From NCBI RefSeq assembly GCF_014200175.1, contig NZ_JACHBD010000002.1:310001-374000 (forward strand): a stretch of DNA of 64,000 nucleotides. Direction: 5' to 3'. Positions within the stretch are counted from its first letter, which is position 1. Every line of letters starts with the position of its first letter. Both the position numbers and the translations under genes were made by a program. The notes below the pieces were generated by a model. The model had not been told where the DNA came from. It saw nothing but the letters and a program-made list of their open reading frames with translations, and ran no database searches. This document shows positions 36,597 to 43,590 of this stretch, piece by piece. The stretch comes from Rhizobium lentis. Its GTDB lineage: Bacteria > Pseudomonadota > Alphaproteobacteria > Rhizobiales > Rhizobiaceae.

Positions 36597-36629
36597 GAGC
36601 CCTCGTCTTTTCCAACGGGGGCTCTTTTT
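36597..36629 (+). terminator. Rho-independent terminator after the patatin gene
   Basis: Ten-pair stem GAGCCCTCGT / ACGGGGGCTC (one G-T pair) with an 8-base loop is followed by TTTTT. It lies 45 bases after the stop codon and separates the SDR-patatin unit from the bufferin operon. Confidence 0.88.
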
Positions 36630-36767
36630 GGATGGGATCGACTGCCGAAGCATAGAGACGGCGTATCGAAACCATGCGGAGACAGCATTTCAGACGGAAG
36701 CAGACTTCTGGGAAAGTGAGTTAGTCAAGCCGATGGCGGTTTGACCCCACCAACCAGGAGACTTCTC

Positions 36768-37037
36768 ATGAATGCTTCACGTTTTCTTATCAGCTCGGCT
36801 ATTGCCGCAGCCGCCTCCATGAGCGCCGCCAGCGCCTTTGCCGGCCCGGCTGCCAAGCCGGATTTCTCATTCGAAAAATGCTTTGGCGTCGTCAAGGCCG
36901 GCCTCAACGACTGCCAGACCGCCAGCCATTCCTGCGCCGGCACGGCGACGGCCGACAATGCCAAGGATTCCTGGATTTACATCCCGGCCGGCACCTGCAG
37001 CAAAATTACCGGCGGCAGCACCGAACCGAAGGCCTGA
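36768..37037 (+). CDS. bufA: Bufferin-type RiPP precursor (BufA1-like, DUF2282)
   Basis: 89 residues. Signal peptide [20 protein letters not shown] to AFA (cleavage near 25), then a short mature part with exactly four Cys (38, 49, 56, 77) in [24 protein letters not shown] and [12 protein letters not shown]. This is the DUF2282 pattern of bufferin 1 precursors, in which a partner MNIO enzyme converts Cys residues to thiooxazoles and the periplasmic product binds copper (known for Caulobacter). Start at 36768 follows ACCAGGAGACTTCTC. First gene of a seven-gene operon. Modification and metal binding here are inferred from family and context. Confidence 0.9.
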   Translation: MNASRFLISSAIAAAASMSAASAFAGPAAKPDFSFEKCFGVVKAGLNDCQTASHSCAGTATADNAKDSWIYIPAGTCSKITGGSTEPKA

Positions 37038-37079
37038 CCTCTCTCAAGCTCTCAACTGCACATTCGAAAGGAGCAACCG

Positions 37080-38105
37080 ATGTCCAAGATATTTCCGAGC
37101 AATCCGGTGCCGAACGCCGCGGGCATCGGTCTTCGCTCCCAGCATATCGGCGAAATGCTGTCCCGCCGCCCGTCGGCGGGGTGGCTCGAAGTCCATGCGG
37201 AAAATTATATGGGCGGCTCGGCGGCCGTCGATGCGCTTGAGCGGCTGCGGGAAAGCTATCCCCTGTCGATCCACGGTGTCGGTCTGTCGCTCGGCAGCAG
37301 CTTCGGTCTTGATCGCGATCACTTGGAACGTATGCGCAAGCTCTGCCTGCGTTTCCAGCCAAGCCTGGTTTCCGAACACCTTGCCTGGAGCGTTGCCGAT
37401 GGCGCCTATCTGAATGACCTTCTGCCGCTGCGCTATGATGCGCAGGCACTGGCCGTCGTCGCCACCAATGTCTTGCGGCTTCAGGATGCGCTTCAGCGGC
37501 GCGTCTTTATCGAAAACCTCTCGGCCTATATCGCCTTCGAGGATTCAACCATGACCGAGGCGGAATTTCTCGCTGAACTCGTCCGGCTCACCGGTTGCGG
37601 TCTGCTCCTCGACGTCAACAACGTTTATGTATCGGCATGCAATCTCGGCTTCGACGCCAAAGCCTTCATTGATCAGCTCCCGGCGCATGCCGTCGGCGAA
37701 ATTCACCTCGCCGGCCATGCGGTCAATGAGGTCGAGGGCGATATCGTCCTGATCGACGACCATGGCTCGCGCGTTCCGCCGGCGGTCTGGTCACTCTATG
37801 CCTATGCGATCCGGAAAATCGGACATCGCCCCACGCTCATCGAATGGGATACCGATGTCCCCGCCCTGGACGTGCTGCTCGGCGAAGCCATGTGGGCCGA
37901 CCTGCTCGCCCAATCGATCGCCTTCGAAGATCGGATGCAGGCCGCACGGCCCGCGCCGCAGACGGGCCGGTTCGAAGGCATGGTCCTGCCGTTGCAGCCC
38001 GCCAGCACGAAAGGACCAATGCCGGCACTTGCTGCACTTGCGACAATCAAGCCATCCGTATTTGCCAATCATCCAAGGCCGAGGAGGAGTGGCCATGCTT
38101 TCTAA
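37080..38105 (+). CDS. bufB: MNIO enzyme BufB (DUF692, MbnB-like)
   Basis: 341 residues. Multinuclear non-heme iron oxygenase family: GIGLRSQH (15-22), LEVHAENYMGG (36-46), SIHGVGLSLG (63-72), VSEHLAW, IENLSAY, CGLLLDVNNVYVSA, EIHLAGH, IDDHGSRVP and LIEWDTDVP carry the His, Glu and Asp metal ligands. MbnB and bufferin enzymes oxidatively modify cysteines of their precursor peptides. The C-terminal 40 residues after the barrel are extra and overlap the next gene. It follows the precursor by 42 bases. Confidence 0.93.
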   Translation: MSKIFPSNPVPNAAGIGLRSQHIGEMLSRRPSAGWLEVHAENYMGGSAAVDALERLRESYPLSIHGVGLSLGSSFGLDRDHLERMRKLCLRFQPSLVSEHLAWSVADGAYLNDLLPLRYDAQALAVVATNVLRLQDALQRRVFIENLSAYIAFEDSTMTEAEFLAELVRLTGCGLLLDVNNVYVSACNLGFDAKAFIDQLPAHAVGEIHLAGHAVNEVEGDIVLIDDHGSRVPPAVWSLYAYAIRKIGHRPTLIEWDTDVPALDVLLGEAMWADLLAQSIAFEDRMQAARPAPQTGRFEGMVLPLQPASTKGPMPALAALATIKPSVFANHPRPRRSGHAF

Positions 38106-38877
38106 TTGCGCCCTTCAGTCACGGATTGCCCAGGCCATTCTGCACGACGATCGTTGTGACGTTGCTCCGGTGTTGGCCAAAGCCGCCTTCGATCCGCTGC
38201 GCCGGTTCAACATCTACCGCAACAACACTTTCGCCTCGCTGACGGCGACTTTGATCGCGGTTTTCCCGGTCACGGTGCAGCTGTTGGGCGAGAACTACTT
38301 TCGTTACGTTGCCGGCATCTTCATACGCAACAATCCGCCAAAGGAGGCGCGGCTCGTCCGCTATGGTGGCAATTTCCCTCGCTTTCTGGCCGGGTTCGAA
38401 GACATTCGTTCGATGCCCTTCATCGCCGAAACTGCCCGGCTGGAATGGATGATCGCGGAGGCGCTTGACGCGCCGGCATTGCCGGGCTGCATCTTGGAGC
38501 AGCTTGCAGACGGCGAAGCCGACACAGTGCCACAACTCTTTCTTCAGCCGTCGCTGCGTCTGCTCGTCTGTCGCTGGCCGGCACTGGAGATCTGGTCGGC
38601 GCATCAGCCCGACGGACAGATCGGGACCCTGACGGCATTATGCCGCCGACCTGAGCGCATCGCTTTATGGCGAACCAACGAGAGCGTGCGTTTTCTGCGC
38701 CTTGAAGCTCGGGATTTCGCATTCCTGCATGCACTGAGGAAGCGTGCGAGTCTGGAGGCGGCCGTTGACCGTATCCTTCCGCGAACGCCCGATTTCGATC
38801 TTTCGGCTGCCTTGAGCGGCTTGTTCGCGGAAGGTCTCGTAGCCCGCATTCATCACATCCAGCTCGCAACCAATTGA
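38095..38877 (+). CDS. bufC: MNIO partner protein BufC (DUF2063)
   Basis: 260 residues. The DUF2063 domain is at the N-terminus: QSRIAQAILHDD, FDPLRRFNIYRNNTFASLTATL, FPVTVQLLGENYFRYVAGIFI. A less conserved C-terminal part follows, as in MbnC-like partners that bind the precursor and hold it to the MNIO enzyme. Start ATG 38095 sits behind GAGGAGGAGTGGCC and overlaps the bufB stop by 11 bases, a sign of translational coupling. Confidence 0.9.
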   Translation: MLSNCALQSRIAQAILHDDRCDVAPVLAKAAFDPLRRFNIYRNNTFASLTATLIAVFPVTVQLLGENYFRYVAGIFIRNNPPKEARLVRYGGNFPRFLAGFEDIRSMPFIAETARLEWMIAEALDAPALPGCILEQLADGEADTVPQLFLQPSLRLLVCRWPALEIWSAHQPDGQIGTLTALCRRPERIALWRTNESVRFLRLEARDFAFLHALRKRASLEAAVDRILPRTPDFDLSAALSGLFAEGLVARIHHIQLATN

Positions 38878-38889
38878 AGGATGGAAATC

Positions 38890-39363
38890 ATGACCATGAT
38901 GAACCCTGTCGCAGCGGCCCGCAAAGGCGGGATTGCCGGGCTCTATGTCTTGGCATTGAAGCGTTTGAACATGCTACCGCTCTCGCTTGCCCAACTCGCC
39001 TCCCGCCTGGCCGTCGCACATGTTTTCTGGCAGTCGTCGCAGAGCAAGCTTGCCTCCTGGCCGACAACGGTGCAGTTGTTCACGCTTGAATACAGGCTGC
39101 CAGTGATCGATCCCGGCGTGGCCGCTGGGCTCGCGACGACGGCCGAGCTGAGCGGCTCCATTTTGATGTTTCTCGGCCTGTTCTCCCGACTTGCCACCCT
39201 TATGTTGCTTGGCGTGATTTCGACGATCCAGTTCCTCGTCTATCCGCAGAACTGGCCCGATCATTTGCTCTGGACCGCGCCGCTGTTGTTGATCCTGACC
39301 CGCGGTGCCGGGGTTGTTTCGCTCGACTATCTCGCCTTGCGTTTCTTCTTGAGGGAGCGCTGA
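38890..39363 (+). CDS. DoxX family membrane protein (BufD-like)
   Basis: 157 residues with four hydrophobic segments and the DoxX pattern: LAVAHVFWQSSQSKLASWPTTVQLFTLEY, AELSGSILMFLGLFSRLATLML, YPQNWPDHLLWTAPLLLILTRGAG. DoxX proteins often accompany bufferin and DUF692 operons and are thought to act on membrane redox. Start at 38890 is preferred for spacing from AAGGATGG; ATGs at 38881 and 38896 are alternatives. It begins 12 bases after bufC. Confidence 0.87.
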   Translation: MTMMNPVAAARKGGIAGLYVLALKRLNMLPLSLAQLASRLAVAHVFWQSSQSKLASWPTTVQLFTLEYRLPVIDPGVAAGLATTAELSGSILMFLGLFSRLATLMLLGVISTIQFLVYPQNWPDHLLWTAPLLLILTRGAGVVSLDYLALRFFLRER

Positions 39364-39366
39364 GCG

Positions 39367-40671
39367 ATGCAGGTCGCGGATGGTTCGTCAGCGTCGGATC
39401 CGAACGCGATTCGGGCCCCGGTTCGGCGCAAAAAGGTGCTCATTCTCGGGGCTGGGTTCGGCGGTCTGGCGGCGGCCATGGGTCTCCGGCATGCCGACGT
39501 GGATGTGACGGTCATTGACCGGCGCAACTACCATCTTTTTCAGCCTCTGCTCTATCAGGTGGCGACGGCAGGACTTTCTCCTGCGCAGATTGCCATGCCG
39601 ATCCGTCGCATCCTCTCTCGGCAAGCCAATGTCACGGTTCTGATGGAGCGTGTCGAGGGGATCGACAAGGACGCGCGGCTCGTTTTGACCGCCAACCGTT
39701 GCATTGCCTACGACTATCTCGTCATCGCGACCGGCGCCAGGCACGCATACTTCGGCAATGATGAATGGGCGCGGACCGCACCCGGATTGAAGACGATCGC
39801 CGATGCGACGGAAATCCGCGCCCGTATCCTGTCGGCCTTCGAACGCGCCGAGGCTGCCGAGGAGCGGGGCGACCGCGAGCGCTTTCTAACATTCGTCGTC
39901 GTCGGCGGCGGCCCCACCGGGGTTGAGCTGGCAGGCGCCATTGCCGAACTGGCGAAAAAGGTCATCGTTCGCGATTTTCGACGCATCGACTCGTCCTCCG
40001 CCCGCGTTGTCCTGGTCGAAGCCGGTGGTGTCGTCCTGCCCGCCATGCCGCCGAAACTGTCTGAGAAAGCCCGGCGGCACCTGGAGATGCTTGGCGTCGA
40101 GGTACTTCTTAAGGCGGCGGTGACGCGTTGTGATGTTCAAGGTGTTACACTTGCCGACGGGCGGGAAATTCATTCATCCTGTGTGCTGTGGGCTGCCGGC
40201 GTCATGGCTTCCAAAGCAGCCAAATGGCTAGGCGTGCCTGCCGATCGCGCCGGCCGCGTCCATGTCGACCGAAATCTTAACCCGCCGGGCAACAATGAGA
40301 TCTTCGTGATTGGCGACACCGCGGCGGTGACGGGTGAAAATGGCGGGGCAGTTCCGGGCGTCGCGCCAGCCGCCAAGCAGATGGGCGAGCACGCAGCACG
40401 CGCCATCCTCGCCGAACTTGAGGGTCAGCCCGCCGGGCCGTTCCGCTATCGTGAATTTGGCCGTCTGGCGACAATCGGGCGCAAGGCGGCGGTTGCCGAC
40501 TTCGGCCGAATCCGGCTGTCGGGCCTTGGTGCTTGGTTGGTGTGGAATATTGCGCATCTTTGGTTTCTTGTCGGTTTCCGCAATCGCGCCGCGGTGTTCA
40601 TGGATTGGGCTCTGGCTTACGTTCGCTATGATCGCAGCGCCCGGCTGATTACCGATCGCCATGAACGCTAG
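39367..40671 (+). CDS. Type II NADH dehydrogenase (NDH-2-like)
   Basis: 434 residues. Two dinucleotide folds: FAD site VLILGAGFGGLAAAMGLRHA (24-43) and NADH site FVVVGGGPTGVELAGAIAEL (about 178-197). The quinone-side signatures NYHLFQPLLYQVATAGLSP and VLWAAGV are present, with the FAD-binding EIFVIGDTA, and the C-terminus IAHLWFLVGFRNRAAVFMDW forms the membrane-binding helix. It oxidises NADH and reduces quinone without pumping protons. It starts 3 bases after the DoxX stop, so it is part of the bufferin operon. Confidence 0.91.
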   Translation: MQVADGSSASDPNAIRAPVRRKKVLILGAGFGGLAAAMGLRHADVDVTVIDRRNYHLFQPLLYQVATAGLSPAQIAMPIRRILSRQANVTVLMERVEGIDKDARLVLTANRCIAYDYLVIATGARHAYFGNDEWARTAPGLKTIADATEIRARILSAFERAEAAEERGDRERFLTFVVVGGGPTGVELAGAIAELAKKVIVRDFRRIDSSSARVVLVEAGGVVLPAMPPKLSEKARRHLEMLGVEVLLKAAVTRCDVQGVTLADGREIHSSCVLWAAGVMASKAAKWLGVPADRAGRVHVDRNLNPPGNNEIFVIGDTAAVTGENGGAVPGVAPAAKQMGEHAARAILAELEGQPAGPFRYREFGRLATIGRKAAVADFGRIRLSGLGAWLVWNIAHLWFLVGFRNRAAVFMDWALAYVRYDRSARLITDRHER

Positions 40672-42544
40672 GGCTTTCCCACGGGTTAAAATGGGACGCG
40701 CAGTCACGGCGTTACTGTTGCTTGCAGTGTTGTCCACGGCGGCGCTTGTCCACCTGGTCTGGTATCGCGCGGCGACCCAGAATGTCGAAACGGTTGTCGC
40801 CAGCCTCGACGCCCAAAGCACCGCCGCCGTCCGCAATGCGCTGACCTCAAATCTGGCGCTGGTTTCCAGCAGCGCCGAGATCATCAGGTCAGTTTTTTCT
40901 CAGGGCGCCGTCCGGCCAGACGACGAAGTCAAGCGTGAGTTCCTGTTTCTGTCGCTGCTGCGCGAGCAGCCGGCGATCGCCTGGATCGGGTTCGGCTTCC
41001 CGGATGGCCGTTTTTTCGGCTCACACGCAATGCCGGACGGCGAGATAGAAATGGTGGAGATTGGCGCAGCGGCGCCGGGAAAGCCGCGCCCGTTGCGCCG
41101 TGATCTCTATAAGCCAATACCCGGTGATATTTTCTTCGAGAACCGCCTGAAGTCCGAAAGCGTCTACGTCTCGGAGGGTTCGCCGTGGTATCGGCGCGGC
41201 AGCATGAGCACGGAAGCGGCCTGGACTGTCGTCAGCGTTTTGCCCAATGGCTTCGAGCCGGCGATTGTTGTTTCCAAAAGGGTTGAAGTCTTCAAACATT
41301 TCGAAGGCGTGGTGATGGTGGCGGTCAGCCTGAATCGGCTGTCGGCCACGCTTTCCGCACTCAAGGTTCCGAAGGGCAGCAAGGCCTTCGTCCTCACCAG
41401 AGACGATATGGTATTGGCGACATCAGAATCATCCGACGGTGTCGTGGCGGCTCATCTGAAGGATTTCCCTCCATCCGACGCTTTGGCCGCGGCGGTCGCC
41501 ACCGCGGCGACCCGCGACGGGATCGACAGCTCTAGGACGCTGGTCGACAGCAAAAGCCTCGGTCCGGTCTTTGTGTCGTCGGGCAAGTTGCCGTTCGAAG
41601 ATTGGCGACTGGTCACCGCGATACCGCGGTCGACCTTTGCCGGCGACATCGATGCCAATACCGAGCGCGTGATCTTCATCATTGGTGCCATCGCATTGCT
41701 CGCAGCAGTGACTGCGATCCTGTTTGCCAGAACGCTCTTCACTCGACCATTGTCCCGTCTTGCCGGGCAACTGCACCTGATCGAGAGGTTCGAACTCGAG
41801 GCCATTGAGCACCGGCCAGCGCTGCTCGCAGAACTCGACGACTTCTCGTTCGCGCTGAAACGAATGTCCAGTGGCCTTTCCGCCTTTGCACGCTTTATGC
41901 CGATCGAGGTCGTCCGTCCGCTGGTCGATGGCGGCATCGAGCCTCGTCCAGGCGGTGAGCTGAGGGAAATAACAGTCCTGTTTGCCGATTTACCTGGCTT
42001 CACGGAACTGACCGAAGAGCTCGGCAGCGGCGTCGAGCCGAGCCTGACCCGCTTTCTAACCTCATCGATCGCCGCCATTCATGCTGAGGGCGGTACGGTC
42101 GACAAATTCATCGGCGACGCGGTGATGGCAATCTGGAATGCGCCAAATGACGAACCCGATCATGCACTGCGTGCGTGTCGCGCTGCGGCGGCAATCCGTG
42201 ACGCCATGCACGCCATGCCTCCTATCGCGCCGAAGCACGATGCCATTCGCGTGCGTATCGGCATCAATAGTGGTGTGGCGCTCGTCGGAAATATTGGCTC
42301 AGCGGAAAGGCTGAGCTACACGGCGATCGGCGACGTCGTCAATCTCGCAAGCCGGCTCGTCGGCGCCGCGAAGGAGAAGGGCGTGGAGATCGCGCTGAGC
42401 GACGAAACGTTCCGGAGGACGCGAGGCGATCTCCATGCCAGATTATTGGGAGCAGTAAACATCCGAGGAAAGACTGCACCGGTTTGCGTGCATACGATTG
42501 ATCCAAGCATGAAGCGGGAGCAGGTAGCGCGACATGGCGATTGA
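40661..42544 (+). CDS. Membrane class III adenylate/guanylate cyclase
   Basis: 627 residues. TM1 lies near residues 12-32, a periplasmic Cache-like sensor about 35-335 (RGSMSTEAAWTVVSVLPNG), TM2 VIFIIGAIALLAAVTAILFA, a HAMP-like linker, then the cyclase domain. It has VLFADLPGFTELTEELG, KFIGDAVMAIWNAP (metal-binding Asp), and RIGINSGVALVGNIGS with YTAIGDVVNLASRL. It makes a cyclic nucleotide in response to an unknown periplasmic cue. Overlaps the NDH-2 gene by 11 bases and the next gene by 11 bases, so it is embedded in the bufferin operon. Confidence 0.9.
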   Translation: MNARAFPRVKMGRAVTALLLLAVLSTAALVHLVWYRAATQNVETVVASLDAQSTAAVRNALTSNLALVSSSAEIIRSVFSQGAVRPDDEVKREFLFLSLLREQPAIAWIGFGFPDGRFFGSHAMPDGEIEMVEIGAAAPGKPRPLRRDLYKPIPGDIFFENRLKSESVYVSEGSPWYRRGSMSTEAAWTVVSVLPNGFEPAIVVSKRVEVFKHFEGVVMVAVSLNRLSATLSALKVPKGSKAFVLTRDDMVLATSESSDGVVAAHLKDFPPSDALAAAVATAATRDGIDSSRTLVDSKSLGPVFVSSGKLPFEDWRLVTAIPRSTFAGDIDANTERVIFIIGAIALLAAVTAILFARTLFTRPLSRLAGQLHLIERFELEAIEHRPALLAELDDFSFALKRMSSGLSAFARFMPIEVVRPLVDGGIEPRPGGELREITVLFADLPGFTELTEELGSGVEPSLTRFLTSSIAAIHAEGGTVDKFIGDAVMAIWNAPNDEPDHALRACRAAAAIRDAMHAMPPIAPKHDAIRVRIGINSGVALVGNIGSAERLSYTAIGDVVNLASRLVGAAKEKGVEIALSDETFRRTRGDLHARLLGAVNIRGKTAPVCVHTIDPSMKREQVARHGD

Positions 42545-42929
42545 TGGCCTCCTCCTCACAACGCTCGTGTGGCTGCAGATCAAGCATTTCGTGGCCGATT
42601 ACGTGCTGCAGCCTGCCTGGATGATCGGTGGCAAAGGGGATTTCAGGAGACCGGGAGGATATGTCCACGCAGGCATTCACGCCGCCGCCACCCTGCCAAT
42701 CCTCTGGTTATCAATGCCACACCTGACGTGGAGTATCGCTGTTGCAGCCGGCGAGTTTCTGGTTCATTTCCTAATTGATCATCTCAAAGCCGTTCACGGC
42801 CGCCGTCATCCTTGCGCAGTGAATGCGCGTTCATTCTGGATGCTGCATGGAGGCGATCAGCTCGCTCATCATCTGACCTATTCGATGATTTTGACCGTGG
42901 TAGCTTGGCAAAATTATCTCAACGTTTGA
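42534..42929 (+). CDS. DUF3307 family membrane protein
   Basis: 131 residues: LVWLQIKHFVADYVLQPAWM, GYVHAGIHAAATLPILW, GEFLVHFLIDHLKAVHGRR and LHGGDQLAHHLTYSMILTVV. Conserved His and Asp residues in membrane helices are the DUF3307 pattern; function unknown. In other proteins DUF3307 is found beside cyclases or regulators. It overlaps the cyclase gene by 11 bases and closes the operon. Confidence 0.9.
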   Translation: MAIDGLLLTTLVWLQIKHFVADYVLQPAWMIGGKGDFRRPGGYVHAGIHAAATLPILWLSMPHLTWSIAVAAGEFLVHFLIDHLKAVHGRRHPCAVNARSFWMLHGGDQLAHHLTYSMILTVVAWQNYLNV

Positions 42930-43216
42930 GCAGGCGACTGAGGCGGACGACCGCGAGGTCAAGCGGTCGGCTTGGGTTTACAGGTCTGGACCATAATCCA
43001 CCACCTCTTAAGCTGGCGCAAAATCTACGCAGGGGGAGGATGGGGGATGAGGCAGAAGCGTTCTTAAAGGTGGCCGCGGTGGTTATCTGCATGCTGGGTG
43101 CAGACCTTGCCTTTCTCCGTCCTTGCTTAGGAGACCGAGCCTTCCGCTCCATGGGTCGGGTTCTCATGCCGGTGCGGTCGTCGAGTAGGGCAGCCAACCG
43201 ACCCTCTGTTCAGAGG
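42930..43216. other. Gap between the bufferin operon and the type I secretion locus
   Basis: 287 bases. Short open frames on both strands show no family likeness. It contains the left part of the duplicated segment (from about 43193). No clear terminator for either convergent transcript was seen. Confidence 0.4.
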
Positions 43217-43590
43217 TTAGTGCCGCCCTTTCGTTGACTTCGCCAGCATCTCGCTCAGCGTCGCCGCCGAGAGCAGTGATTCGGCCAAAAGCTTCTTGAG
43301 CTTCTGGTTCTCTTCCTCCAGGGCTCTCACCCTTTTGGCATGGGGTCCGGCATTTCCGGACTGTAGGGATTGCCACCGATAGAAGGTCGGCTCGCTGATG
43401 CCGTACCTGTGGCAAACATCCGCCACCGTTACGCCGGCCTGGTGTTCCTTCAGGATGCCCGTGATCTGGTCGTCGTCATATTTTCGCTTGCCCATCACTG
43501 CTTCAATCCTCACGAAATGCCCTGTTGAAGCTGTCGAGCAGTGGTCTGACGGCATAGAAGGCCACGCTGCTTTCGCCGGTTTCGATCAGC
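43193..43590. repeat. Duplicated segment, intact copy (partner at 30552-30940)
   Basis: Contains the complete small IS3 OrfA-like gene and the last 28 codons of the HlyD-like gene. It matches the degenerate copy 12.6 kb away in the same orientation. Confidence 0.85.
43217..43495 (-). CDS. IS3-family OrfA-like helix-turn-helix protein (orphan)
   Basis: 92 residues: KRKYDDDQITGILKEHQAG, VTVADVCHRYGISEPTFYRW (HTH), then a leucine-zipper-like EEENQKLKKLLAESLLSAA. This is full length for an IS3-group OrfA, the DNA-binding half of the transposase. No OrfB (DDE domain) follows and no terminal repeats were found. Its start codon lies 7 bases after the adaptor stop on the same strand and its ribosome site falls in the adaptor gene end, so it is likely co-transcribed with the secretion genes. 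Confidence 0.82.
   Translation of the reverse strand: MGKRKYDDDQITGILKEHQAGVTVADVCHRYGISEPTFYRWQSLQSGNAGPHAKRVRALEEENQKLKKLLAESLLSAATLSEMLAKSTKGRH

Noticed and set aside
36630..36767. SigF/ECF-type promoter as used by Caulobacter bufferin operons
   Set aside because: No convincing -35/-10 pair could be read upstream of bufA, and no sigma or anti-sigma gene lies near; regulation left open.
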